Positions 28,966 through 40,508 of a stretch of 64,000 nucleotides of DNA are shown piece by piece. The notes beneath the pieces were generated by a model. It was given only the letters and a program-made list of their open reading frames with translations. It did not search any database and was not told the DNA's origin. Source of the DNA: Zygnema cylindricum (taxonomy: Eukaryota > Streptophyta > Zygnematophyceae > Zygnematales > Zygnemataceae); contig JBBHKE010000533.1 of assembly GCA_037447655.1 (NCBI GenBank), forward strand, positions 1-64,000. Reading direction: 5' to 3'. The number at the start of each line of letters is the position of its first letter. The stretch's first letter is position 1. The position numbers and the translations under genes were made by a program.

Positions 28966-29300
28966 TCTCCTTCGTAGTATGAAAGGAGCTTCTGATATGC
29001 TCAAATAGAAAGATAAAGCTAGCTGGACTTTACAGTTAGCTATCAATATTTTGCTAGAGGAGGAAGCTACATCTAATATTCTCTATGTTGAGAAAGTAGA
29101 GGCTTTTAATTCAGACTTTGAGAGGAAAAGACAGCTTAATCAACAAAGAAATCAGTTTAATCAGCTCAAACACTTTAATTAGGGTGGGAATAGACAATCG
29201 AACAATGCATGTTTTTATTGTATTGAAAGGGGTCATGGATACAAATTTCTTCTAAGCTTAAAAAAGCTAACGATACAAGTTTATACAGGCCGAGGTGGCA
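28966..29300 (+). pseudogene. E2 gag, C-terminal part
   Basis: Continues the frame cut by E3: LLRSMKGASDMLK, stop, then KASWTLQLAINILLEEEATS and a degenerate knuckle CFYCIERGHGYK that lacks the final cysteine. At least two stops interrupt it. Confidence 0.75.
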
Positions 29301-29328
29301 ACAAAGTCAGTTTTATAAAAACTTCACG

Positions 29329-29862
29329 GTGCCTCCACCTCGTGGAAATGCATTGTTTTCAGCCTCTTCATCACTCCAAGACGAGACTGTGACATTTTCT
29401 GAGGAGGATGACACGGATCAATTTGCTATGGCGGTAGCGATGGAGGGTGTGAAGGACCCTGGATGGATAATGGATACTGGAGCGTCAGCCCACATGTGCT
29501 GGAACAAAGCCATCTTCAAAAATCTGAAAACAATGCCGGAGAAAAACATTTATTATGCGTGTGGAATGAGTGTTCAGACTTGTGCTGTGGGTGATGTGTC
29601 TTTGCTAGTGGATGTGGAAGGCAAAGCAACTGAAAGAACTCTTCCTAATGTCTTATTTGTGCCTGATTTTAAGAAAAATCTGTTTTCTACGTCCTTGGTA
29701 GAGAGTAAAGGCTTTGAGGTTAATTTGAAAAATGGTAGGCAGATTGTTAGCAAAAATGGCAAAGTCGCGATTACAGGTACTAGAGACAATAGCAAGATGT
29801 TCCGAATGGATATGGCTAATACCAAGGAGAATGATGTTCTATACTGCGTTGTTTTGCATTAA
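29329..29862 (+). pseudogene. E2 protease region
   Basis: Contains GWIMDTGASAHMCW, the retropepsin-type active site of copia, then LPNVLFVPDFKKNLFSTSLV. The frame ends at TAA just before the integrase zinc region. Confidence 0.85.
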
Positions 29863-29868
29863 AATGAG

Positions 29869-30780
29869 TTGTGGCATAAAAGATTAGGCCATGTAAACTA
29901 TGATAGTTTGAGAAAAATGGTACTTGCTGGGAAAATAGAGGGTGCATCAATCACAGATCAGCCGGTCAAAACATGTGATTGCTGCGCTTTAGAAAAAATC
30001 CACAGAGTGGCATTTCCTAAAGAGTCTGAGCATCGGTCAGCAAAACATTTACTACAATTTCACTCGGATGTTTTTGGTTCTGCGAAGGTTCCATCTGCCG
30101 GGGGGATGAAATATATGGTCACCTTCACAGATGATTTCTCCAGATTTACAAAAGTTTACTTCATGAAGGAAAAGGTTGAAGTGTTTGGTCACTTCAAACA
30201 CTATAAAGCATGGGTTGAAAAGCTTCATAATTTACCTATTTTGCAGCTCAGATCGGACAATGGTGGTGAATATACATCAAAAGAATTTGAAACCTTTTTA
30301 CTCGAGGAAGGTATAAGTCATCTACTCACTGTTACGTATTCCCCCGAACAAAATGGGGTATCAAAGAGATTAAATAAAACTCTCACGGAAATCTCTACGT
30401 CAATGCTCGCAGATAAGAGTGTGGATCTAGAATTCTGGGTTGAGGCACTAAATTGTGGAGTTTATATTAAGAATATGATAGGATCAAGATCAGTAGACTC
30501 TACTCCTTATGAGATCTGGACAGGTAGCAAACCAGATGTTAGCCATTTCAAAGTCTTTGGTAGTCAATGCTTTATCTTAGATACGTCTTCGGACAGATGG
30601 AAAATGGAACCAAAGGGATTACCCGGTATTTAGTTAGGATATGACGATCACTCTAAAGGTTACAAAGTCTTTGTATTTGAGAAACATAAAATAGTTGTAG
30701 CAATGAATATCATGGTCAAAGATGAACTAGACTCGATAGATTTATTTCAAATGACAGAGCAGTAAAAGCAACAAAAAGTA
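29869..30780 (+). pseudogene. E2 integrase, catalytic Glu lost
   Basis: HHCC region LWHKRLGHVNYDS with CDCCALEK; Asp in FHSDVFGSA; Asp in RSDNGGEYTS; the third catalytic position reads GVSKRLNKT instead of GVAERLNRT, so glutamate is lysine. A TAG at 30,631 interrupts the C-terminal region (LGYDDHSKGYKVF follows). Confidence 0.85.
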
Positions 30781-31121
30781 CGGAGTATGTCATTTTAGAT
30801 TGCATGCAAGAAATTGTCCTGCAGGTGCAACACTCTCCGGTGGTGACTCTAGAGTCAGACTCTCTCCAAATTCCTCAACAAGTTCAGTTCCACCCGGACC
30901 AACAACAGTCAATACACACGGATAGTAACCAGCGGAATCAGCGCAATGCGCGGCATCTGACGATCTCAGCCTCAGAATTTCCGGGGGGAAGAAGATCCAG
31001 CAGCCGCCTGCAAGCAAGCTCTCAATTTGCCTACTCCGCAGCCTCAAGGGAGCCTTTGACCATCCAAGAGGCCTTCTCATCACCGGAGTGGAATCACTGA
31101 ATCAAAACAACAAACGACGAA

Positions 31122-31863
31122 ATGAAGTCCATCATGGATGCTCAAACATGGGAGCTTGTGGAACTTCCTCCGGACCGAAAAGCGATCGGCAGCAAATGGG
31201 TATTCAAAGTGAAGTTAAATCCTGATAACACCATTGAACGAAATAAGGCCAGACTTGTGGCAAAGGGTTATAATCAAAAGGAAGGAATTGATTTTAAAGA
31301 AACATTCTCTCCGATTGTAAGATTTCCGACAGTTAGGATTTTGTTGTCTCTAGCTGCTATAGAGGATATGGAAATACATCAGATGGATGTAAATACATCA
31401 TTTTTGCATGGAGAACTAGAGGAGACTATTTACATGCAGCACCCTGAAAAATATGCAGAACCAGGAAAAGAGCCCTTAGTATGCAAGTTGCTAAAATCTC
31501 TATATGGCCTAAAATAGGCCCCTAGGCAATGGAATCTGAAGCTTGATGAATTCTTGACTAGCCTAGGATTTCAAAGGATAAGTTCTGATCACTCTTTATA
31601 TGGTCTAAAAGGTGAAAATGGGATAGTGTATATAGCGGTGTATGTAGATGATTTACTATTAATTAGCAAATCAATGGCTGAAATTAACAAAATCAAAACT
31701 GCTCTAAACTCACGATTCGAGATGAAAGATCTCGGTGAGGCAAAATATATTTTGGGTATTCAAATAGAGAGGGACAGAAATATGAAAGTAATAAAATTGA
31801 CTCAAAAAGAGGCTATTGGAAACATGTTAGATGAGTACAGAATGCGGGAGGCAAAAGGATGTC
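31122..31863 (+). pseudogene. E2 reverse transcriptase, first part
   Basis: [41 protein letters not shown] then TAG (31,515), then APRQWN and active site YVDDLLLISKSM, ending at the solo LTR S1 insertion after MREAKGC. Catalytic aspartates are present. Confidence 0.88.
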
Positions 31864-32344
31864 TGTAACAGGGTTACAGAATTGGGTACTTAGTGGCTAG
31901 GGCTAGGCTGCTATAGTTGCGATTTCAGAGCAGCGCAGCTGCGATTCCAGACCAGCGCAGCATAGCAGCATAGCAACTTAGCTGCGTAGCAACTAGTAGC
32001 GCAGCGGCGCAGCAGCGCAGCATAGCAACGCCGCAGAATGTAGATGGAGCTGTTTAGTTCTAGAAGGAAGTTTTGGATAGATCTCGATTGACCTTGAAGG
32101 TCCACGTGTACATCTGTACAGTACTAGGTTGACTAGCAGTTAGTTTAAATAGTCAAGTAGAACTGGTGAATGGAGAGCTGAATTAGACTTACACAGCTAG
32201 CGCAATCTTGTACTCTCTTTGAAGGAATAAAGCGCAACCTTTGTCTGTGAGTTCTGTGTGCTCCTGCTGTTGCTACGGGAAGATCCTTGGTGTTTTCCGC
32301 TGTGCACTGTAACGTGTTGTGGTGTACTTGTTGCTTCTTTTACA
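31864..32344 (+). mobile_element. S1: solo LTR in E2 pol, TSD ATGTC
   Basis: The 481-bp insert starts TGTAACAGGG and ends TTCTTTTACA, with TSD ATGTC at 31,859-31,863 and 32,345-32,349. Removing it restores the E2 pol sequence. It contains GCAGCGCAGCTGCGATTCC-like repeats resembling those in the E2 LTR. Orientation is inferred from TG...CA ends only. Confidence 0.88.
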
Positions 32345-32349
32345 ATGTC

Positions 32350-33099
32350 TAACTCCAATGGAATTTCAGCAGAAGCTAGAGGGAGAAGAGACAGAACCAA
32401 GTGTCATTGTTAGCGAGTATTTAGAGTCAGGGGAGAATAATCATATGACACAAATACCTTACAGACAAATAGTGGGAAGCTTAATATATTTCATGAACCG
32501 TACCCGTCCTCATATTGCTGCAGCAGTCGGGGTAATGAGCAGGAGTCTAGAGAATCCGAGAAAATATGATTTTGATGCAGCAAGGAGAGTCTTAAGATAT
32601 TTGGCAGGAACAAAAGACTTCAAACTCACACTAGGCTGAGGACAAGTGAAGCTGCAAACGTGGAGTGATGCAAGCTATGGCAACATGACAAGCCAGAAAT
32701 CCACCACGGATTCGTTTTGCAAACAGGGAACGGAACGTGCTGCTGGAGCAGCAAACTTCAAAAGGTTACAGTGCAGTCGACAATGGAGTCAAAATATATG
32801 GCAGCAAGCTCGGCCCTCAAAGAACTCTTATGGGTAAAATCCATGTTGCAAGAATTAGGATACATGCAGGTTGGGCTACAGGTGATCTGGTGTGATAACC
32901 AGGCAGCCATTGCCATTGCCTCTAATCCAAGTTATAACTTGAAAATAAGCACATCGATGTACGATTACACTTTGTAAGAGAAAAAGTGTTCTCTAGGGCT
33001 ATCAAATTATGCTATCTGCCAAACACAAGAATGGTTGTTGATATGTTTACCGAAGCTCTTCCGCTCCCAAGCTGAAGTATTATAGGGATGCAGTAGGAT
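32350..33099 (+). pseudogene. E2 RNase H region
   Basis: Continues pol with IPYRQIVGSLIYFMNRTRPH, VLRYLAGTKDFKLTLG, then TGA and frame changes, WSDASYGN, STMESKYMAASSALKE and WCDNQAAIAIAS. Interrupted on the right by E4. Confidence 0.85.
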
Positions 33100-33104
33100 T
33101 GGGT

Positions 33105-34159
33105 TGAAACTCTGAGACCTCCATAAGTCCTCAGAGTGGACAGCTTCCAAGAAGCCTCTAGGATAATCCTGACCCCTTTGTGTTTCAGCAAAAATAATTG
33201 CCACCGTGGCAGACAAAAACTCTGACCAACTTCACCCCTCTGAAGACAAGACTCCCCAGAGTGATAGCAAAAAGAATCTATGAATTTGCTCCCGTGAGTA
33301 GTAAGTTATGGAGGGTCAAAGTTGACCTTTTGTACAGAAGCTCTGTGGGAGAGAGGGTCCTATCTTCTAATTTTTCTAAGTCCTATCTCTCTCACAGACT
33401 CTATCTACTGCTGTACGGAGCCAATCAGATATCATTTTCGTACACAAAAGTACAGATGCCGATGCACTTTCTGTACGAACATTGTACGACATGGCCTAAA
33501 TGTCGACACGTGGTATGTCTGGATACGCTCCCTTAATCTTGGGAGATGCCGCGATCCAATGTCATCCACCACGTGTCATCCAATGTGTCGATGACCTCAA
33601 ACCGCCGAAAATCCTCTTCCGCGATCTCGGCGTTAATTTTGGTCGTCCGATTAAATTCACATTAAATTGTAGCCGTAATAAATGCATGCGCGGTATTCGT
33701 TACTCTAAAGGAATAAATGCGCGGTATTGGTTCGGACTTGTACCAGAATCCGTACTTTTACATCTACTGGATCTATGTATCCCATAAAACTATTTCAGTT
33801 AAATGAACTATGCTACGTAGAAGTGTTTAATTAATTATCAAACCAAATAGTACTTAACATTGATTCTACACTTAACGGCTAAGGCTACCGACTACCGGTT
33901 GACTGCCTGCCGTTAGGTAGCAGGATCAAATCCTGTGGCTAGCACATACCTTTTAGTAAATTAAACCCCTAACTAAAATATATATTCCCGTAAACCTCTG
34001 GATAGCCTAGGTAGCCATGGCTCTAGCTCCCTCTCCAATTTCTCAGTGACTGCGACAAGTTTAAGAGTTCGAGAGAGAAGTTAGAGGTAGACTGCCTCGG
34101 CTTCTTTCTTATTTCTATTCAGACCTAGAAAATACTTTAAAAGACCATTAATTTCTACA
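33105..34159 (-). repeat. E4 outer left LTR
   Basis: Starts TGAAACTCTG and ends TTTCTACA as read on the plus strand. Its 34,159-proximal 735 bp are nearly identical to 36,158-36,896. A 95-residue open frame in both copies is a by-product of this identity. Confidence 0.92.
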
Positions 34160-35232
34160 AGTCTCCTGTATCTCGGATCTCCCCTGAATCTGCAATCACG
34201 GTTTCACTTATGTCCCTTTCGAGAACTACCGAGTTCTCCTCACTTTCACACTCAAATCTGACTCTTATCTTCTTGGTATATTTGAAGGGGTCAAATGACT
34301 TCCCTTCATCCATGACAACTAAGTGTTTGACCAGAATGATATTTTTCTTTGCTAAGTCATAGACTCTATATCCCTTGACATCCTCATCATATCCCACAAA
34401 GTATCTAGGTTTTCCCTTAGCATCTAATTTCCAGTTTTTCCTATCCGTGTCTAGACTGTATACTTGGCTACCGAATACTTTAAGGTGTGAGATATCTGGT
34501 TTCCTTCCAACCCATCTCTCATAAGGTGTCACTCCCTTAACAGCTAAGGTAAGGACTCTATTCTAAATGTAGTTGGCATTGTTCATTGCTTTTGCCCAGA
34601 ATCTCTTTCCTATTTTCTTGTCGGCCAACATATTGCGTACACTATCTCCTAGTGTTCGATTCAACCTCTCAGCTACCCCATTTTTTTCCGGGTTATATGG
34701 TATAGTTTTCTAGTGCTGCACTCCCTCATCTCTTAAATATTCCTCAAATTGGTTAGAGGTATATTCCCCCCCATTATCACTCCTTATCCTCTTAATGGGG
34801 GTTTCATGCAACTTCTCACTCCAGGCTTTATATTCTTTGATGTAAGTTGATGCTTCAGAATTTGTTTTTAGAAAGTAGACTCTAGAGTATCTAGACCAGT
34901 CAGCGGTTATTGTCATCATAAACCTCTTTCCTCCAACCGAAGGTACTTTTGCAGGTCCCCAAATATATGTGTGGACCAAATCTAAAACTTTCTCACCTCT
35001 ATATGTGGCGGTTTTGGGAAAGGGAAGTATGTGGGCCTTACCTTGAGCACAACCACTACAATCATCCATCATTTCATTACCCCAAAACTGAATGCCTTCT
35101 ACTACCCCAAGCTTTTTCATTTCCCTCAACCTATCAAAATGCACATGTCCTAACCACTTATGCCAAATCATCAACTTAGGAACACCAACATAGTAAGCAT
35201 TGTTCTTTTCATTACTCAAGTTAGGCCTAAAC
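34160..35232 (-). pseudogene. Integrase fragment of a related copia subfamily
   Basis: Minus-strand frames carry IWHKWLGHVHFDR with CSGCAQGKAH, RSDNGGEYTSNQ, then MTPYERWVGRKPDIS and YFVGYDEDVKGYRVYD. The first catalytic Asp reads HTYIWGPA (Asp to Tyr). It differs at many residues from E3 and E4, and no polypurine tract separates it from the LTR on its left, so it was joined secondarily. Confidence 0.82.
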
Positions 35233-36160
35233 TGTAGAAATAAAAGGTTATTTTAGTATTTTCTAGGTTTTGCAAAATGCAGAAAAGAAGGCGAGGCAGT
35301 TTGCCTCTAACTTCTCTCTTCAGCTCCCATTCTTGTCGTAGTCACTGAAGGTTAAAGAGGGAGCTAGAGCCATGGCTGCCTATGCTGATTAGAGATAGAG
35401 TTACGGGTTGTAGATTTTGGTAGATTTACCAAAATGTATATTGACGGACCTAGGTTTTGAACCTGGTACCTACAACCCGTCAACTTAGCCTGTAGCCTTA
35501 GCCATTTAGTCTGCCATCATGCTTAAAGATATATAGTTTGATTGGTATTTAAATGTTAACACGTAGTCTATTTCATTTAACGGATCTTTAAACATAGACA
35601 TAGTTTGTAAAGTACGGCGTACAAAACATCCGAAACGAATACTGCGCATTTTGTTTAGAAAGCGAAACAAATACTGCGGAAGTATTTATGACGGTCACGA
35701 TTGTAATCCGGCTTAATCAGACGGCAACGAAGCATGCCGAGATCGTGGAATAGGTTTTCGGCGGTTTGCGGTTGACGTCACGTCAAATGCCACGTGGAAA
35801 AATCACATTGGATTGTGACATCTCTTGGGATTCCAAGAACGAATCCAAAAATGACATGTGTCGACTTGTTGGCCATGTCGTACAATATCCATACATAAAG
35901 TACATCGGCACTTGTACCTTATGTAAAACACACTATTATGATTGGTGCCATACTTCAGTAGATAGAGTTTAGAGAGAGATAGGACTTAGAAAAATTTGAT
36001 AGATTGGACCCTCTCTCCCAGAGAGCTTCTGTACAAAAGGTCAACTTTGACCCTTCATAACTTACTGCTCAGGGGAGCAAATTCAGAGATTCTTTTTTCT
36101 ATAGACTCAAGGGAGTCTTGCCTTTACAAGGGTGAAGGTGGTCAGACTTTTTGTCTGCCA
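35233..36160 (+). repeat. Variant LTR fragment, plus orientation
   Basis: Starts TGTAGAAATAAAAGG, is alignable with but well diverged from the E3 LTR, and carries the antisense tRNA-like module (about 35,440-35,515). It stops at TTGTCTGCCA, about 100 bp before the expected end, at a junction with an inverted LTR. Confidence 0.82.
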
Positions 36161-36896
36161 ATCAGATATCATTTTCGTACACAAAAGTACAGATGCCGAT
36201 GCACTTTCTGTACGAACATTGTACGACATGGCCTAAATGTCGACACGTGGTATGTCTGGATACGCTCCCTTAATCTTGGGAGATGCCGCGATCCAATGTC
36301 ATCCACCACGTGTCATCCAATGTGTCGATGACCTCAAACCGCCGAAAATCCTCTTCCGCGATCTCGGCGTTAATTTTGGTCGTCCGATTAAATTCACATT
36401 AAATTGTAGCCGTAATAAATGCATGCGCGGTATTCGTTACTCTAAAGGAATAAATGCGCGGTATTGGTTCGGACTTGTACCAGAATCCGTACTTTTACAT
36501 CTACTGGATCTATGTATCCCATAAAACTATTTCAGTTAAATGAACTATGCTACGTAGAAGTGTTTAATTAATTATCAAACCTAATAGTAAGTAACACTGA
36601 TTCTACACTTAACGGCTAAGGCTACCGACTACCTGTTGACTGCCGGCCGGTAGGTACCAGGATCAAATCTTGTGGCCGGCACATACCTTTTAGTAAATTA
36701 AACCCCTAACTAAAATATATATTCCCGTAAACCTCTGGATAGCCTAGGTAGCCATGGCTCTAGCTCCCTCTCCAATTTCTCAGTGACTGCGACAAGTTTA
36801 AGAGTTCGAGAGAGAAGTTAGAGGTAGACTGCCTCGGCTTCTTTCTTATTTCTATTCAGACCTAGAAAACACTTTAAAAGACCATGAATTTCTACA
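36157..36896 (-). repeat. E4 inner 3' LTR fragment
   Basis: Matches 33,421-34,159 almost base for base and ends TTTCTACA before CTCCCCTTATTTTC, the complement of the E4 polypurine tract (36,897-36,910). Confidence 0.88.
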
Positions 36897-36909
36897 CTCC
36901 CCTTATTTT

Positions 36910-38289
36910 CTAGTCAATCTTTAATTTCAGACCACACTTTTCCCTGCAGAAAATTATCTTAGGGGAAGGCACAAGTTTGGTCATCATATCTGCTACCATC
37001 TCACTATTTGGTCGGTACTCTAAACTGATTATTTTGTTTTCTACTTTCTCTCTAACAAAGCTGAGTCTAATGTCCATGTGTTTAGCTTTAAAATGATGTT
37101 TAGGATTGGCAGAAATAGCGATTGCTGCCTGATTATCACAAAATGTTTTCTGCACACCTCTCTTATGGTGACCAAGCTCACCAAGCAAAGACGTGACCCA
37201 CATCAATTCTTTTACAGCAGAGCAAGAGGCCATATACTCAGCCTCCATGGTGGACTGAGCAATAACTTTTTGCTGTTTGCTACTCCAACAGCAAGCCCCA
37301 TCACCCACATATAATACATATCCAGAAGTGCATCTCCTCATCGGAGCATCACCATAACTGGCATCACTCCAAGTAGTGATATCAGTATTCTCCCCACCCA
37401 AATGCAACCATAGATCCCTAGTTCCTACCAAATATCTAAGGACTCTCTTAGCTGCCTCCCAATCCTTCTTAGTGGGAGCATTTAGACTTCTACTCAGCAC
37501 TCCTGCAGCTGCAGCTAGATCCGGCCGGGTACAATTCATAAAATAGATTAGACTTCCCACTACTAGCCTGTAAGGAATAGTCTGCATGAACTTCTGTTCT
37601 TCATGAGATAATTCCTCGTCTAAGACTATGACTCCTCCTTCCTCACTCCCCTCACTTCCCTTCTTCAACTCCATTGGAGTTGTACAACTATTAGCTTTAT
37701 CCATTTGAAATTTTTCAAGCATGTTCCCTATTGCTTTCTTTTTAGTCAATCTTATAATTTTTCTTTTTCGGTCTCTCTCTACTTGAATTCCTAAAATATA
37801 TTTTGCTTCCCCCATATCCTTCATTTCAAATCTCCCCTTAATATCGGTTTTTAGTTTATTATTTTTTTCCATTGATTTACTTAAAACAAGCAAATCATCA
37901 GCATAAATTGCAATAAATATAAAACCTTCCTCATCTTCGAAAACATAGATTGAGTGATCTGAGCAGATCCGAATATATACTAGACCGATAAGAAACTCAT
38001 CAAGCTTCTTATTCCAATGTCGAGGCGCCTGTTTCAAAGCATAAAGAGATTTAATCAGCCGGCATACCTTACTCTCCTCTCCTTCTTCCACAAACCCATC
38101 GGGTTGTCGAATGAAGATCTCCTCTTCCAATTCTCCATGCAAAAAGGTTGTTTTGATGTCCATCTGGTGCACTTCCATGTCTTCCGCTGCTGCCAGGCTG
38201 AGAAGTATGCGGACAGAGGGGAATCTGACCACCGGGGCAAAGGTTTCCTCGTAGTAAATTCCCTCCTTTTGTGTAAATCCCTTTGCCAC
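36910..38289 (-). CDS. E4 reverse transcriptase-RNase H (459 aa open segment)
   Basis: Same protein segment as E3 26,518-27,807 with few differences (for example SLYALKQAPRHW for SLYGLK), with active site YADDLLV and RNase H motifs WSDASYGDAP, STMEAEYMAS and FCDNQAAIAI. It stays open past the E3 stop and ends MVADMMTKLVPSPK...LKLKID, the natural pol C-terminus. Its N-terminal connection is cut by the shared TGA at 38,347. Confidence 0.9.
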   Translation of the reverse strand: MAKGFTQKEGIYYEETFAPVVRFPSVRILLSLAAAEDMEVHQMDIKTTFLHGELEEEIFIRQPDGFVEEGEESKVCRLIKSLYALKQAPRHWNKKLDEFLIGLVYIRICSDHSIYVFEDEEGFIFIAIYADDLLVLSKSMEKNNKLKTDIKGRFEMKDMGEAKYILGIQVERDRKRKIIRLTKKKAIGNMLEKFQMDKANSCTTPMELKKGSEGSEEGGVIVLDEELSHEEQKFMQTIPYRLVVGSLIYFMNCTRPDLAAAAGVLSRSLNAPTKKDWEAAKRVLRYLVGTRDLWLHLGGENTDITTWSDASYGDAPMRRCTSGYVLYVGDGACCWSSKQQKVIAQSTMEAEYMASCSAVKELMWVTSLLGELGHHKRGVQKTFCDNQAAIAISANPKHHFKAKHMDIRLSFVREKVENKIISLEYRPNSEMVADMMTKLVPSPKIIFCREKCGLKLKID

Positions 38290-38346
38290 TAATCTTGCCT
38301 TGTAGCGCTCGATTGTGTTATCTGGGTTCAGTTTTAATTTGAAAAC

Positions 38347-39471
38347 TCACTTAGAACCGATTGGTTTTTGGTTAGGTGGACAGTCCAACAGCTCCCAAGT
38401 ATCGGCTGCCATGATTGAAGCCATCTCTTCATTGATGGCTGTCTTCCACCGGTTTCTTTCTGGACAAGTCATTGCCTCTCCATAAGTTTGAGGTTCATCT
38501 TCATGAGATAGTTTAGTTACCTTGTTATTAACCTGTTTTTCTTGCAGTCTTTTGCTACTTCTCCTCCCCCCCTCAAAATCTGAGGCCGGAATAGATGGTT
38601 CTCGTGGATTCTTTCGAACAAACTCGGCTTCTCCCCTATCCCTTGATTTCGAATCAATTTCCACCACGTCTTCCGCTTCGAGTAGAGTTGTCACTGGAGT
38701 TTCCACAGCCGAGTCCTTTTCGGTCTGATTTGTTCCTGCAAGAGTGTCATCTTATCTAAAACCTGGATAGTTAAGAAGCTCAAAGTCATCGGAATTTTCT
38801 GACTCAAATCTGATTTATACTGACTTTGTATATTTGAAGGGATACACAGACTTTCCTTCATCCATAACTACTAGATGCTTTACTAAGATTATATTTTCCC
38901 TTTTTAGATCATAAACTCTATATCCTTTAACATCCTCATCATATCCTAATAAGTATCCTTGTTTTCCTTTACGATCTAGCTTCCAATTAGACCGATCAGT
39001 ATCTAGACTGAATACTTGACCGCCGAAAACCTTTAAGTGAGATAAGTTTGGTTTCCGGCCTGTCCATCTCTCATAAGGTGTTTGATCTTTTATGGCTGAA
39101 GTAAAAACTCTATTTTTGAGGTAATTAGCAGAGTTCATTGCTTCTGCCCGAAACCTTTTTCCTATCTACTTATCTGACAACATACTTCAAGCACTATCAC
39201 TTAGTGTTCTATTTAATCTTTCAGCTACCCCATTCTGTTCCGGATTTTCTGGAACTGTCTTTTGGTGTTGAACCCCATCTTCCTTCAAAAAATCCTCAAA
39301 CTGGTTAGAAGTATACTCATAACCATTGTCACTCCTTATTTTCTTGATTGGAGTTTCATGAAGTTTTTCGCTCCATGCTTTATATTGTCTAAAACAATCC
39401 TGAGCTTCGGACTTGTTTTTCAAAAAATACACTCGGGAATACCGAGGCCAATCATCAGTGATAGTCATCAT
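38347..39471 (-). pseudogene. E4 integrase C-terminal half and linker, with shared stops
   Basis: Segments 39,471-39,187, 39,138-38,815 and 38,706-38,347 cover RSDNGYEYTSNQ, GVAERLNRT, TPYERWTGRKPNLS, GYLLGYDEDVKGYRVYD and the pre-RT linker. Stops TGA 39,187-39,189, TAG 39,166-39,168, TAA 38,752-38,754 and TGA 38,347-38,349 are identical in codon and context to those of E3. Confidence 0.87.
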
Positions 39472-39474
39472 AAA

Positions 39475-40257
39475 TCACTTCCCCCCCGGTGAGGGCACTT
39501 TAGCCGGTCCCCAAATATCTGTGTGTACTAGATCTAGAAATTTTTCTCCCTTATAGGTGGCTTTTTTTGGAAAGGGACATCTGTGTGTTTTACCTTGAGC
39601 ACATCCACTACAATCACTTATATTATCATTCTCACCAAACTTAATCCCTTCCACCACTCCCATCTTTTTCATCTTTCTTAACTTGTCTAGATTCACATGC
39701 CCAAGCCTCTTATGCCACATCATAATATCATGAACACCAGCATAATAAAGTTTATTCTTTTCATTACTTAAAACTAGCCTAAACATCCCATGGCTACCTT
39801 TCTCAGCAATGAAATAGTCATCCTCCTCAAAACTAGCAGTAAAGACTCCTTCCGTAGTGCTAGTAAAAAAACCCTTATCATCTAATATGGATGTAGAGAT
39901 GAGGTTTTTGTTCAGCTCAGGAATAAACAATACATCGGAGAATGTTACTATTGATGTCTTTCCTTCTACTAACACTTTCAAATCTACCGATCCTTCAAGA
40001 GTAGAGGTGACTATCCTCCCATCCCTGTACTCTATCTCTACGGTGGGAATATTTCTTATCTTAGTGAACATGTGCCTATCCTTACACATGTGCATGGAGG
40101 CACCTGAATCTACAATCCAACCTGCTTCACCTTTCAATCCACTGTAAGCACATTTTTGCCTTTGTGGTATTTCGACCTCGTTTTTCGCCTCCAACTCCTC
40201 ATCCAAAAGGAGCTTATCGTCCACGTCCTCGGATTTTTTCTCATGTACCTGTGTCAC
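39475..40257 (-). pseudogene. E4 protease and integrase N-terminal half
   Basis: Intact protease site GWIVDSGASMHMC, LPxLNKNLIST-like region, then MMWHKRLGHVNLD, CSGCAQGK and HTDIWGPAKVP. It ends at a TGA at 39,475 just before the segment with the second Asp. Confidence 0.87.
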
Positions 40258-40272
40258 AAGGGACTTTTTCTT

Positions 40273-40508
40273 TCATCTCGGGATACCACCGGTCTGCCCC
40301 TCCTTTAACCGAAGCTCGGTTAGCTTAGTGCACTCTGCCATATAGTGCCTCGGTTTCTTACAAAAATGACATAAACCTTTGGGAGCCCTTGGTCCGAACT
40401 CGTCGGTCTGATTTTTCTGCTCCCTCCCCCCGTAGTTTCCAATCGGTTTCCGAGAATCCTTGTTCCTCCAATCGGTCGCAGTTGTCAAGGCTTGGCCACT
40501 CTTTCCTC
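40273..40508 (-). pseudogene. E4 gag zinc knuckle segment
   Basis: CHFCKKPRHYMAEC knuckle (the usual Gly before His is Arg) preceded by DWRNKDSRKPIGNYGG. It is separated from the rest of gag by solo LTR S2. Confidence 0.82.

Noticed and set aside
33500-36524. Two identical 95-residue plus-strand frames (33,500 and 36,237)
   Set aside because: They lie inside duplicated LTR sequence and are identical because the LTR copies are; other LTR copies do not keep the frame.
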